DNA from: Sutterella sp.
GTDB taxonomy: Bacteria; Pseudomonadota; Gammaproteobacteria; Burkholderiales; Burkholderiaceae_F
Assembly (NCBI GenBank): GCA_019418235.1
Contig: DYCH01000083.1
Coordinates: forward strand, 7,608-29,152
Length of the DNA: 21,545 bases
Direction of reading: 5' to 3'
This document shows positions 13,245 to 21,312 of the stretch, in pieces; position 1 is the first letter of the stretch; each line of letters starts with the position of its first letter. The position numbers were made by a program, and so were the translations under genes. The notes beneath the pieces were generated by a model that did not search any database, was not told the origin of the DNA, and saw only the letters and a list, made by a program, of their open reading frames with translations.

Positions 13245-14801
13245 TTACTTAAAGGACAAGCTCTCGGCAGTGAGATCCATTCGACCATCGGTGCCCGGTG
13301 TCCACGTGACACTACGTTGCGTGGCATAAATCATCGGTAGCGCATAAAGCGGGCAAGCTTGCGGATCTTGTGCAAAGGCTTGAAGCATTTGTGCCCAAGC
13401 AGCTTTTCGTTGTGCGAGATCCGTGTTGGTTTCAAGAATTTCACCGTTAACTTGGAACGTTTTGTAGGCTTGACCCGTGGTATTGAGGTAGCCCATATTG
13501 TCCCAAGAGCTCTTCGGTTTCATTCGGCGCCATAATTGGCTGGCCGGATCGTTGAAATAAGCCGAGAACGAAGCGTTATTGATCATACGATCCGCACCAG
13601 GAGCTTCTACTTGAGACCAGTTTTCCTTGACCTGAAGTTCGACGTTGAGACCCACGCTCTTGAGCATGGAGGCCACGGCTTGGGAAACGGTCATTTCAAG
13701 CGTGTAGTAACCGGTTTGAATCTTCCAAATAATGGGTTCGCCCTTGTAGTTGGCTTCCTTTAAAAGGGCCTTGGCTTTGGCCGGATCGTAGAGCTTTTGA
13801 TCAAGCTCGCTGAGGTAGAGGTCGCCAAACATTTTTAATTGAAAACTATTGGCCGCAGATGTCTTGTTGGCAAAAAGGGCGTTCACTAACAAATCTCGAT
13901 CGATGGCGTGCAAGATGGCTTGACGCAATTTCGGGTTCTTCATCACTTCAGACGATTGCGTATCAAAAACCATGCCGTAGACGTTGGCAATCGGACCACC
14001 GACAACATTGACTTTGCCGTCAGAAGACAAGGGCTTGATTTGATCGGGCGGCACTTCCGTGATGATGTCAAATTCACCTGAACGTAAACCGGCGACACGG
14101 GCAGAAAGTTCAGGCACTTCGACAAAGCTCACCTTTTGTGCGGCGCCCTTGTCACCCCAGTATTGATCATTGCGAACCAATTCCAAGCGGTTAGAGGTTT
14201 TGAAAGAAACGATCTTGTAGGGGCCGGAGCCGATGGGGCGTTTTACCCAATTTTCCCAAGAGCCGGCTTTTTTGAAACCGTCTTCGGAAATGATTTCAGA
14301 CATACGGGCAGAGAAACGCAATTCAATCAACGGATCGGGCGTTTTCATCGTGACGCGCACGGTGTATTTGTCAATTTTTTTGACGCTCTTTAAGCCACCG
14401 AGAAACTCCCATGCAGCCGGACGACCAGGGGCTTTTTCGCCGCTAAAGCGTTCAGGGCCGAAAGAAAAGACAACGTCATCGGCGGTAAAGGGCGTGCCGT
14501 CATGGAACTTTACGTCGCGACGAAGTTTAAATTCCACCGTATCGGCCGAGAGGCGTTTCCAAGAAAGGGCAAGGCCGGGCTCAAGCGCACCGGTTTTACT
14601 GTTGGCACGAATCAAGGTGTCATAAACAGATGACATCACACGGTCGATCGCATTGTTATTAATCCCTTGCGGTTCAACTGTCGTGGGTAAAAGTGGCATG
14701 GCAATGACCATGTTTTGTGCACTTGCCCAAGCATTTTGACCCAGTAATGCACAAGAGGCTAACAACGTAGCGATAGCGGTTTTTTTAAATTGTTGCGACA
14801 T
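13245..14801 (-). CDS. Periplasmic substrate-binding protein, DppA/OppA family (SBP family 5)
   Basis: This is a 518-residue exported protein. The start at 14801 has TGGAG seven bases upstream; an in-frame ATG 12 bases earlier lacks a site. The N-terminus is a Sec signal: Q-F-K-K-T-A, a hydrophobic core, and cleavage near A-W-A-S-A. L-A-S-C in the core resembles a lipobox, but the A-x-A site looks stronger. Mature motifs V-I-A-M-P-L-L-P-T-T-V-E-P-Q-G and S-V-Y-D-T-L, the D-G-T-P-F-T-A-D-D-V-V-F-S segment and R-Q-A-I-L-H-A-I-D-R-D are typical of family 5. These proteins bind peptides, nickel complexes, opines or sugars, so ligand identity is open. It is the first gene of the operon. The neighbouring phosphodiesterase and phosphatase suggest a phosphate-ester ligand. 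Confidence 0.93.
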   Translation of the reverse strand: MSQQFKKTAIATLLASCALLGQNAWASAQNMVIAMPLLPTTVEPQGINNNAIDRVMSSVYDTLIRANSKTGALEPGLALSWKRLSADTVEFKLRRDVKFHDGTPFTADDVVFSFGPERFSGEKAPGRPAAWEFLGGLKSVKKIDKYTVRVTMKTPDPLIELRFSARMSEIISEDGFKKAGSWENWVKRPIGSGPYKIVSFKTSNRLELVRNDQYWGDKGAAQKVSFVEVPELSARVAGLRSGEFDIITEVPPDQIKPLSSDGKVNVVGGPIANVYGMVFDTQSSEVMKNPKLRQAILHAIDRDLLVNALFANKTSAANSFQLKMFGDLYLSELDQKLYDPAKAKALLKEANYKGEPIIWKIQTGYYTLEMTVSQAVASMLKSVGLNVELQVKENWSQVEAPGADRMINNASFSAYFNDPASQLWRRMKPKSSWDNMGYLNTTGQAYKTFQVNGEILETNTDLAQRKAAWAQMLQAFAQDPQACPLYALPMIYATQRSVTWTPGTDGRMDLTAESLSFK

Positions 14802-14995
14802 AAATAGCTCCATCGTTCAATGTCCCTGTAATTTTGAGGAGCATTTATGTCAGGACTGAGACAAGTCAGTGAAGATTTAGTGACGATAGACTCGTCTTTA
14901 GCCACTTTTTAACTTATTGAAAAATAATGGAAATAACCTTATTTTCTTTAATAGGAGGTGGCAAAATTGTCATTGTGTTGACACAAAAGTTGCAA
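14802..14995. promoter_or_regulatory. Promoter region of the ABC operon
   Basis: The 194-base gap between the lysR stop and the binding-protein start has no credible gene. It holds the near-perfect inverted repeat TTGTGT-TG-ACACAA (14973–14986), a shorter one ACTGA…TCAGT (about 14853–14868), and AT-rich stretches. I could not pick a reliable –35/–10 pair. The lysR gene reads in the same direction, so read-through into the operon is possible. Confidence 0.4.
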
Positions 14996-15913
14996 TTATG
15001 TCGATGGTGATAACGGAAAATTGGCAGGCTTTCTTTCAAAGGTTGGCACGATATGAAGAAGTTCATTTTTCCACCATTGAACCAGTTTGGATTCGGTCTG
15101 ATCTGGGCGAATTAAAAGCATTAATCGTTCGGGTGGCATCGAAATGCCTTCGGTTTGAATTTCAGAAACTTTTCGAGCCAAGTTGGGGTTTAACGCAAGT
15201 TGACGTTGAGGCAAAACGGTCCAGCCGACGTTTTTAGCGGCAAGAGAAAGCGCCCACGCACCGGAATTCACTTCCCATGGATCGTCACTCAAAATGACAG
15301 GAGGCGGGGACTCGGGGTCGCGCGCCGTGACGACCAGTTGTCGATAGGCTCTTAAGTCTTCAACCGTTGCGGGTTGTTGGGTTTGCAATGGGTGTTGAAG
15401 TCCTACAATGACCGATACCGGGAATTGTGCAATTTCAAAAGCGGGGCACTCAAACTGAGTGGCATTGGAAAAGACAATGGCCATGGCCATTTCGGTGTTT
15501 TTGAAAAACCAGTTCACATCAAACGCGTTCAGGCTTTCAATCTGTACACGCAATTGAGGGTGGGTGAGTGAGAGCTTCTCAAAAAGCCCCATGATGGCGT
15601 TGTTACCTAACGAGTGGTCTAAGCCGATGTGTAAGCTCAAGGGTACGTCGCCATAAATTTGCTTAGCGCGCAGATCAAAGCGCGCATATTCATTAATGAC
15701 GTGTTTGGCGTAGGGCAGAAGCTGTTCACCTTGCTCTGTCAGAATCGGTCGGTGACTTCTGACAAAAAGCCGATAACCGAGTTCAGCCTCCATGTTCGCA
15801 ATGTGAGTGGAAATTACGGACTGTGCGCGCCCAAGTTCGCGCGCTGCTGCTGAGAATGAACCTTCCTGAGCTGCATAGACAAAGGATTTCAATTCGTCGA
15901 TGTCAATTCCCAT
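14996..15913 (-). CDS. LysR-family transcriptional regulator
   Basis: This is a 305-residue regulator. The start at 15913 has GGGAG seven bases upstream; the alternative at 15928 does not. Residues 5–65 form the winged helix-turn-helix (L-K-S-F-V-Y-A-A-Q-E-G-S-F-S-A-A-A-R-E-L and S-V-I-S-T-H-I-A-N-M-E-A-E-L-G-Y-R-L-F). The remainder is a periplasmic-binding-like effector domain with G-L-Q-H-P-L and G-W-T-V-L-P. LysR proteins bind T-N11-A sites and respond to a small co-inducer. The classical target is the divergent gene, here the MFS transporter, across a 190–205-base region. The ABC operon downstream in the same direction is an alternative target. The C-terminus is slightly long and basic. 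Confidence 0.9.
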   Translation of the reverse strand: MGIDIDELKSFVYAAQEGSFSAAARELGRAQSVISTHIANMEAELGYRLFVRSHRPILTEQGEQLLPYAKHVINEYARFDLRAKQIYGDVPLSLHIGLDHSLGNNAIMGLFEKLSLTHPQLRVQIESLNAFDVNWFFKNTEMAMAIVFSNATQFECPAFEIAQFPVSVIVGLQHPLQTQQPATVEDLRAYRQLVVTARDPESPPPVILSDDPWEVNSGAWALSLAAKNVGWTVLPQRQLALNPNLARKVSEIQTEGISMPPERLMLLIRPDQTESKLVQWWKNELLHIVPTFERKPANFPLSPST

Positions 15914-15990
15914 GGTTTTCTCCCACATTGAAGCTTAAGGGCGCACTATTTGCCAGATTGCAACTTAGCACCGTTTGTATTGCCTCTACC

Positions 15991-16047
15991 CTATAGATGG
16001 GTGAAGGATAGTGGTCTAATCAATCTATAGTGTATCAAAAATTTGAT
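15991..16047. promoter_or_regulatory. Inverted repeats in the lysR/MFS divergent region, likely operators
   Basis: Two features stand out. CTATAGAT (15991–15998) and ATCTATAG (16023–16030) are a perfect inverted pair. ATCAAA-AA-TTTGAT (16034–16047) is a 14-base inverted repeat of the length and AT-richness typical of LysR T-N11-A boxes. AATCAATCT occurs twice (about 16018 and 16050) as a direct repeat. Confidence 0.5.
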
Positions 16048-16117
16048 GGAATCAATCTCGTAATATCAAATAATTGAGTAGATAATTGACGACAAGTCAA
16101 TCATGTTTAAGGCTTAT

Positions 16118-17251
16118 ATGTCGTTTAAAAATTGGGATATTTACGCGGGTTATGCCGGCTTTTTCACAGCCGGTTTTACTATCGCTGCTTGGGCACCTCT
16201 TATTCCGTTCGTCAATGATGCGCTTCAAGTCGGTCCGATGAAATTCGGTCTTTTGTTGTTGATGTTGGGCGTGGGTTCTGTTTTAGGTATGCCGCTGGCT
16301 GGTTGGTTATCTTCTCGTTTAGGAAGTCGCCGAGCGATTGCCATTTCTGGCTACTGGTCTTGTCTTTCGTTGGTCCTTTTGGCCTGGACGCCAAGTTACC
16401 TCTTTGAGTGTGTGGCGCTTTTCTCCTACGGCGTGGCGTTAGGGTGCTTGGAAGTGTCTGTGAACCTTTACGGTGCCGCGCTTGAAAAAACGCACCAATC
16501 CCGTCAAATGTCCGGTATGCACGCCTTTTATAGCATTGGTGAAGTCTCGGCCGCCATTTGCCTGAGTTTGGCATTAAGCCTTGGTTTTAATATGTGGTGG
16601 GCCACGGCCTTTTGGATGGGCGTTTTAAGTCTCTTATTAACGTTTGCTCTGCCGCACGTCTCTTCGGCAACGCTTGTCAACCAAGAATCTGCTCCGTTTG
16701 CGGTGCCTAAGGGCCCGGTAATTATGTTGGCAGCACTTTGCGCTGTTGTCTTCTTAGCGGAAGGGGCGATGCTCGATTGGAGCGCTCTTTTCCTACAAGA
16801 ACACGTCCAAATGCCGCTTGAAAACGCCGGTGTTGGTTATACGGTGTTTGTGATTGCGATGGCCATTGCTCGCTTGTTCGGTGACCGTATCGTTACGCAA
16901 TGGGGGGCCGTCAAGGTTGTTTGGGGCGGTGCCGTGATGATGGTTGGCGCCTTAACGGCGATGGTGATGATTCCGAGTCTGACGGTGTGCTTGGTGGCAC
17001 TTTTCATAATGGGTTTAGGGATTGCCAATATTGCTCCCTTGATCATTTCAGCGGCTTCTCGCCAAAAGCGTATGCCTGCGCTGCCGGCTGTGACCGCTGT
17101 GACGACGATTGGTTACTTTGGCTTAATGGCCGGTCCCGCTATTTTGGGCTTTATTGGAGAGTACTTCTCGATTGCAATGGCGTTCTTGTTTATCGCTGCG
17201 TTACTGACGGTAGCCACGTGGTGGACGCGATCGATCCGCTATTGCTTGTAA
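16118..17251 (+). CDS. MFS transporter, YbjJ-like
   Basis: This is a 377-residue multi-spanning inner-membrane protein with about 12 hydrophobic segments in two halves. The start at 16118 has TAAGG at 16108–16112; an ATG at 16103 would add five residues and has no clear site. The N-terminus (Y-A-G-Y-A-G-F-F-T-A-G-F-T-I-A-A-W-A-P-L-I-P) and the loop R-L-G-S-R-R-A after helix 2 are the MFS A-motif region. Glu and Asp in C-L-E-V-S-V-N-L and A-M-L-D-W-S-A-L-F-L lie within membrane stretches and could be proton- or substrate-binding. The substrate is unknown; relatives include YbjJ and sugar or drug transporters. It is divergent from lysR, and its transcript ends in a hairpin that overlaps the end of prmC. 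Confidence 0.88.
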   Translation: MSFKNWDIYAGYAGFFTAGFTIAAWAPLIPFVNDALQVGPMKFGLLLLMLGVGSVLGMPLAGWLSSRLGSRRAIAISGYWSCLSLVLLAWTPSYLFECVALFSYGVALGCLEVSVNLYGAALEKTHQSRQMSGMHAFYSIGEVSAAICLSLALSLGFNMWWATAFWMGVLSLLLTFALPHVSSATLVNQESAPFAVPKGPVIMLAALCAVVFLAEGAMLDWSALFLQEHVQMPLENAGVGYTVFVIAMAIARLFGDRIVTQWGAVKVVWGGAVMMVGALTAMVMIPSLTVCLVALFIMGLGIANIAPLIISAASRQKRMPALPAVTAVTTIGYFGLMAGPAILGFIGEYFSIAMAFLFIAALLTVATWWTRSIRYCL

Positions 17252-17269
17252 GATTTTCTGAAGTTCATC

Positions 17270-17310
17270 AAAGCGCGTTTGGAAATTATTTTTTCAAGCG
17301 CGCTTTTGTT
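17270..17310. terminator. Terminator hairpin between the MFS gene and prmC
   Basis: AAAGCGCG (17270–17277) and CGCGCTTT (17299–17306) pair perfectly with a 21-base loop, followed by TGTTAT. The 3' arm lies inside the last codons of prmC (the loop carries the TAA stop), so the convergent coding end doubles as terminator DNA. The long loop makes it only moderately convincing. Confidence 0.6.
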
Positions 17311-18104
17311 ATGCGGTCGTTGCCGCCCATATCTTTGACCGTCTCAACGTCTTCCCAAATGGCTTCAGAAAAGAGTTTTCTGACAGCAGCTCCTTGATCC
17401 CAGCCATGCTCAATGGCAAGAAGTCCGCAAGCATTAAGATGCTTGGGAGCACCCTCAATAATTTTTTGAATGTCCGTCAGACCATCCGCCCCATCGGTTA
17501 AAGCACTGATAGGTTCAAATGTTAAATTGTTCAAATGTACATCTGTGCTTTCGATGTAAGGAGGGTTACTCACAATGATGTCAAAGCGAGTTTCAGTGGG
17601 TAGTGCGTCGTACCAAGAACCTTGAGAGAAGCGAACATTAGCACCCAGAGAAGAGGCATTCGTTGCGGCAACCTCAAGCGCTTTTTCACTGTAGTCCGTG
17701 GCCCAAACGTGAAGGTTGGAAAGTTCAAGCGCAAGCGTAATGGCAATGCACCCAGAACCCGTTCCCATGTCAAGAAGGGTTTGAGCGGGATGCGTTCTCA
17801 CTTCTTCTAAAACGGACTCAATAAGGGTCTCGGTATCCGGTCTTGGAATGAGAACGTTAGGATTGACACGAAAGCTTCGAGAGAAGAATTCTTGAGTGCC
17901 GACGATGTAGGGGAAGGGTTCGCCATTTTCACGGCGAGCGACCAAAGCTAAAAAGCTTTTTAATGTTTCGTCATCCAATTCGTCTTGGTCGTGAGCGATG
18001 AGAAAGGTACGTGGCTTATTCAGACAAAAGCAAAGCAAAAGCCTCGCATCAAAGCGATCGATTCTTTGCGAGGCTTCTACTAAGATTTGGCGAATCGTAG
18101 CCAT
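17286..18104 (-). CDS. prmC: Peptide chain release factor N5-glutamine methyltransferase PrmC (HemK)
   Basis: This 272-residue protein is an S-adenosylmethionine-dependent methyltransferase. It methylates the Gln of the G-G-Q motif in RF1 and RF2, which raises termination efficiency. The SAM motif is L-L-D-M-G-T-G-S-G (110–118), and N-P-P-Y at 180–183 is the signature active site for planar amide nitrogens. The helical N-terminal domain includes G-E-P-F-P-Y-I-V-G-T-Q-E-F (61–73), which in the family contacts the release factor. L-I-P-R-P-D-T-E at 85–92 is also conserved. The gene follows prfA, encoding its substrate, by 5 bases on the same strand, the common operon order. A TGTACA motif lies inside the coding region at 17536–17541. 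Confidence 0.95.
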   Translation of the reverse strand: MATIRQILVEASQRIDRFDARLLLCFCLNKPRTFLIAHDQDELDDETLKSFLALVARRENGEPFPYIVGTQEFFSRSFRVNPNVLIPRPDTETLIESVLEEVRTHPAQTLLDMGTGSGCIAITLALELSNLHVWATDYSEKALEVAATNASSLGANVRFSQGSWYDALPTETRFDIIVSNPPYIESTDVHLNNLTFEPISALTDGADGLTDIQKIIEGAPKHLNACGLLAIEHGWDQGAAVRKLFSEAIWEDVETVKDMGGNDRITKARLKK

Positions 18105-18109
18105 GCGAA

Positions 18110-19186
18110 TTATTCACCCATTTGAGCTAATTGCTCGATTTGGTGTTCGGTGGTAAGGGCAGAGATGATTTCGTCCAAGTCACCGTCCATGATGAAGTCG
18201 AGCTTATAGAGCGTCAAATTGATGCGGTGATCAGTCACACGACCTTGCGGATAATTGTACGTACGGATACGTTCACTGCGGTCACCGGAACCCACGAGGC
18301 TCTTACGGGTGCTGGCTTCTTGAGCTTGTTGCTTAGCGACTTCATTGGCCGTGATACGCGAAATCAACACGCTCATGGCACGGGCCTTGTTTTCGTGTTG
18401 ACTACGTTCGTCTTGGCATTCCACCACGGTTCCCGTAGGGATGTGAGTAATACGCACGGCAGAGTTCGTTTTTTGCACGTGTTGACCACCGGCACCCGAG
18501 GCACGATAGACGTCAATACGAAGGTCGGCAGGGTTAATTTCCACCTCACCGATTTCATCCATTTCGGGCAAAATGGCGACCGTGCAAGCAGAGGTATGCA
18601 CACGACCTTGGCTTTCCGTTTCAGGGACGCGTTGAACGCGGTGACCACCACTTTCGAACTTTAATTTCGAGTAGGCACCGGCACCGATCACACGGACGAT
18701 CACTTCACGATAACCGCCCAAATCGCTTTCGTTGGCAGAGACAATTTCAGTGCTCCAACCTTGACGTTCGGCGTAGCGGGTGTACATACGGAAAAGGTCA
18801 CCAGCGAAGATGGCAGATTCGTCACCACCCGTGCCAGCACGAATTTCCAAATAGATGTTCTTGCTGTCGTTGGGGTCTTTGGGCAAAAGCATGACTTCTA
18901 AGTCGTGCTCAAGCGTTTGCAAATGTTCATTACCATCATCAATTTCGGCTTGTGCGAATTCGGCCATATCCGGATCATCAAGCATTTCCGTGGCCGTTTC
19001 AATATCGCTTTCCGTCGTTTCGTACTCTTTCATTTTCAAAACAACGGGTTCAATTTCCGCACGCTCGCGTGACAAGTCGCGGAAGCGATTCATGTCATTG
19101 GCGGCGTCGGGGGCAGCCAACATGGCATCGATTTCTTCTAATCGACGGCCAAGGCGGCTTAATTTGGCTCTCATGGACTCTTTCAC
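18110..19186 (-). CDS. prfA: Peptide chain release factor 1
   Basis: A 358-residue RF1 that reads UAA and UAG stop codons in the ribosomal A site. The GTG start at 19186 gives M-K-E-S-M-R-A-K-L, which lines up with E. coli M-K-P-S-I-V-A-K-L, and AGGA is eight bases upstream; the in-frame ATG four codons later is less likely. The anticodon-like P-x-T motif is P-E-T at 188–190, in the conserved context V-P-E-T-E-S-Q-G-R-V-H-T. The catalytic G-G-Q is at 233–235 in R-A-S-G-A-G-G-Q-H-V. The Ala of the usual P-A-T is Glu here. prmC, the enzyme that methylates this Gln, follows by 5 bases. Residues 1–100 form the helical domain 1. Confidence 0.97.
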   Translation of the reverse strand: MKESMRAKLSRLGRRLEEIDAMLAAPDAANDMNRFRDLSRERAEIEPVVLKMKEYETTESDIETATEMLDDPDMAEFAQAEIDDGNEHLQTLEHDLEVMLLPKDPNDSKNIYLEIRAGTGGDESAIFAGDLFRMYTRYAERQGWSTEIVSANESDLGGYREVIVRVIGAGAYSKLKFESGGHRVQRVPETESQGRVHTSACTVAILPEMDEIGEVEINPADLRIDVYRASGAGGQHVQKTNSAVRITHIPTGTVVECQDERSQHENKARAMSVLISRITANEVAKQQAQEASTRKSLVGSGDRSERIRTYNYPQGRVTDHRINLTLYKLDFIMDGDLDEIISALTTEHQIEQLAQMGE

Positions 19187-19352
19187 AAGTGTTTCCTAAC
19201 GATTGAAATTTCGAATAAAAATATAAATTGGGCTTGATGTTACTTGAGCTTAAGACGTGACGCAAATTTTTTCGATGGAAAGTGCGACTAGGACTGAGAA
19301 AGGGACAAAAAATTCTTAAAATTTAAAGAGATTCATCTCAATTGATTTCCCC

Positions 19353-19856
19353 ATGGGCCAACATAATAACCTTACGATTCCGACAAACGAAGAGCGCATT
19401 TTGGCTGCCGTTGAACGAGCTAAACGCCATGTTGCCAGACAAGCCCTTTTGTCTGCCGGGACGACGTTTGTTCCGATTCCGGGCGTCGATATGCTTTTAG
19501 ACGTCACGGTTCTTATCAAAATGATGGAACAAATCAATCAAGAGTTTGGCCTTACACCGAGTCAAATTGATCAATTGCCCACCACACAAAAAGTCATGGT
19601 CTATGAAGCGATTAATTGGGTGGGTGTGCTTTTAGCAGGGAAAGTGATTTCAGCTCCCTTGGCCACAACCGTTTTAAAAAGCGTGGGCGTTAAGATGTCG
19701 TCTAAGCAAGCCGCCCGTTGGGTACCTTTGGTTGGGCAAGCTACCGCTGCTGCCTTGGGCTATGGCGCTTTGCGTTACTTGGGTGACAAACACATCGACG
19801 ATTGTGTGAAAGTTGCCCGTCAGGTGATTTATTTTCTAGAGCACAAAAAAGATTGA
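19353..19856 (+). CDS. DUF697-like small hydrophobic protein
   Basis: This is a 167-residue protein that I place with DUF697/YcjF-type sequences. The marker is A-G-T-T-F-V-P-I-P-G-V-D-M-L-L-D-V-T, followed by L-I-K-M-M-E-Q-I-N-Q-E-F-G. Three hydrophobic stretches lie at about residues 30–50, 85–105 and 125–145 and could be membrane hairpins. A second copy-like motif R-W-V-P-L-V-G-Q-A-T-A-A-A-L-G-Y-G mirrors the first. In other bacteria such domains are fused to or encoded beside GTPases, but no GTPase gene is present here. Function is unknown. The ATG at 19353 has no obvious Shine-Dalgarno, and no better in-frame start was found. The gene stands alone, divergent from prfA. Confidence 0.72.
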   Translation: MGQHNNLTIPTNEERILAAVERAKRHVARQALLSAGTTFVPIPGVDMLLDVTVLIKMMEQINQEFGLTPSQIDQLPTTQKVMVYEAINWVGVLLAGKVISAPLATTVLKSVGVKMSSKQAARWVPLVGQATAAALGYGALRYLGDKHIDDCVKVARQVIYFLEHKKD

Positions 19857-19956
19857 TTTAATCCTTTTGACGCAAATATTCACACCTTCTTAACGTTTGA
19901 TTTGAATTAAAATTTCCATATGGCCTCCCTATTGAAAAGGGTGGGTATTTTCTTTG

Positions 19957-19986
19957 TGTTGTCCTTTCTCAAAAAAAAGGACGACA
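19957..19986 (+). promoter_or_regulatory. Hairpin in the 5' leader of the M20 peptidase gene
   Basis: TGTTGTCCTTT (19957–19967) and AAAGGACGACA (19976–19986) form an 11-bp stem with one T·G pair and an 8-base loop of mostly A. It lies about 20 bases before the TTAGGAGA ribosome binding site at 20001–20008. No T-run follows, so it is more likely an mRNA-stability or control element than a terminator. Confidence 0.45.
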
Positions 19987-20014
19987 GGTCTGAATTTGTC
20001 TTAGGAGATAGTCA

Positions 20015-21286
20015 ATGGCAAAAGAACTTCCTGCTTTGAGTGAAGCGGTATTGGAACACGTTCAAAAAGTTGCTCAATTGCCGAAGGTGGCCCAAGCATT
20101 AGAAATCGCCAAGCGCGATGTGCAACGTGCTATGGATGAGCAAGTTGAATTGTGTGAAATCCCGTCACCGACCTTTAAGGAAGAAAAGCGTGCTCGCAGT
20201 TTGATGCAACGCCTTGAAGCCTATGGTTTGACGGATGTGAAAATGGACGAAATCGGTAACGTCATCGGTGTTCGTAAGGGCACGATGGCCAATGGTCCGA
20301 TTTTGGTCTTGGGCGCTCACATGGACTCTGTTTTCCCAGAAGGCACGGATGTGACGGTGAAAAAAGACGGCATTCGTTACTCTGCTCCTGGCATTGGTGA
20401 TAACTGCTCTGGCTTGCGCTGCATTTTGCAAATCTTGCGTTGCTTTGAAGAAGCCAAGATCCAAACCCAAGGCGACATTTGGTTTGTTGGTACCGTGGGT
20501 GAAGAAGGTAACGGTGACATCCGTGGTTCTAAGCACTTGGTTAAGAACAATAAGATTGACGGCTTCATCGCCGTTGACTCGACGGACGTGGGTCGTGTGC
20601 TCTATGGCGCAACGGGCTCTCACCGTTGGCGCGTGGCAATCGACGGTTTGGGTGGTCACAGTTTTGCCGAATACGGCAAGACCCCGAGTGCTATTCATGC
20701 CATGGGTCGTGCATTGACGAAGTTCGCTGATTTGCGTCCTGCCAGTGACCCCAAGACCACGTGGACGGTAGGTACGATCAAGGGCGGTACGACCGTTAAT
20801 ACGATTTCTGCTCACTGTGAAGTCGAAATCGATATGCGCAGTTTCGACAATACGTGCTTATTGAATTTGGAAGCCGAAATTTTGGCGAAGTTCGATGAAG
20901 CCGTGGCTGAAGAAAATGCTTCTTGGGATATCGAAGATCCGGAACGCCTTTTGAAGGTAACGAAGACCGCAATCGGTGATCGTCCGGCGGGCACCCGTCC
21001 GCATGATTGCCCCGTTTTGCAATCTGCTCGCAGCGCTCAAAAGGTTTTGGGCATTGAATGCACGAACTACGCACGTTCTTCGACCGATGCCAACGCTCCG
21101 ATGAGCGCCAACATCCCGTCGACGTGCTTGTGCTCGGGCGGTCACGCTGAACACGCTCACAACGTCAAAGAATACTTCGAAATGATTGATACCCATTTGG
21201 GTCCCCAATTGATCGGTTTGACGGCTTTGGCTTTGGTGGGTGTTGATGGTGAAACGCCTGCTTTGTTGCCTAAGAAAGAGTACTAA
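20015..21286 (+). CDS. M20-family metallopeptidase, peptidase T-like
   Basis: A 423-residue cytoplasmic di-zinc peptidase. The start has TTAGGAGA six bases upstream. Zinc ligands and catalytic residues follow the M20 order: His102 and Asp104 (A-H-M-D-S-V), bridging Asp129 (G-I-G-D-N), catalytic Glu163 with Glu164 (V-G-E-E-G), Asp188/Asp191 (V-D-S-T-D), and a late His near 380 (G-G-H-A-E-H-A-H). G-G-H-S-F-A-E-Y-G in the lid domain is typical of peptidase T and related tri- or dipeptidases. It probably trims peptides, though amino-acyl substrates are also hydrolysed in this family. The gene is monocistronic with a strong terminator, and its heavy use of GGT, CGT and GTT codons suggests high expression. 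No secretion signal is seen. Confidence 0.85.
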   Translation: MAKELPALSEAVLEHVQKVAQLPKVAQALEIAKRDVQRAMDEQVELCEIPSPTFKEEKRARSLMQRLEAYGLTDVKMDEIGNVIGVRKGTMANGPILVLGAHMDSVFPEGTDVTVKKDGIRYSAPGIGDNCSGLRCILQILRCFEEAKIQTQGDIWFVGTVGEEGNGDIRGSKHLVKNNKIDGFIAVDSTDVGRVLYGATGSHRWRVAIDGLGGHSFAEYGKTPSAIHAMGRALTKFADLRPASDPKTTWTVGTIKGGTTVNTISAHCEVEIDMRSFDNTCLLNLEAEILAKFDEAVAEENASWDIEDPERLLKVTKTAIGDRPAGTRPHDCPVLQSARSAQKVLGIECTNYARSSTDANAPMSANIPSTCLCSGGHAEHAHNVKEYFEMIDTHLGPQLIGLTALALVGVDGETPALLPKKEY

Positions 21287-21312
21287 TTCTTAGTTACTTC
21301 TTCTGAGTGATG

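Noticed and set aside
14744..14801. Lipoprotein signal in the binding protein (L-A-S-C)
   Set aside because: The Cys lies inside the hydrophobic core and a good A-x-A cleavage site follows, so a soluble periplasmic protein is more likely.
18131..18664. Plus-strand open frame of 177 codons
   Set aside because: It is antisense to prfA, one of the firmest genes in the window.
15543..18786. TGTACA at 15543 and 18781 as further partition sites
   Set aside because: Both are inside coding regions and lack the AAATGTAC context, so chance is sufficient.
20165..20815. Minus-strand open frame of 216 codons
   Set aside because: It is antisense to the M20 peptidase gene. Long shadows arise here because of strong codon bias.
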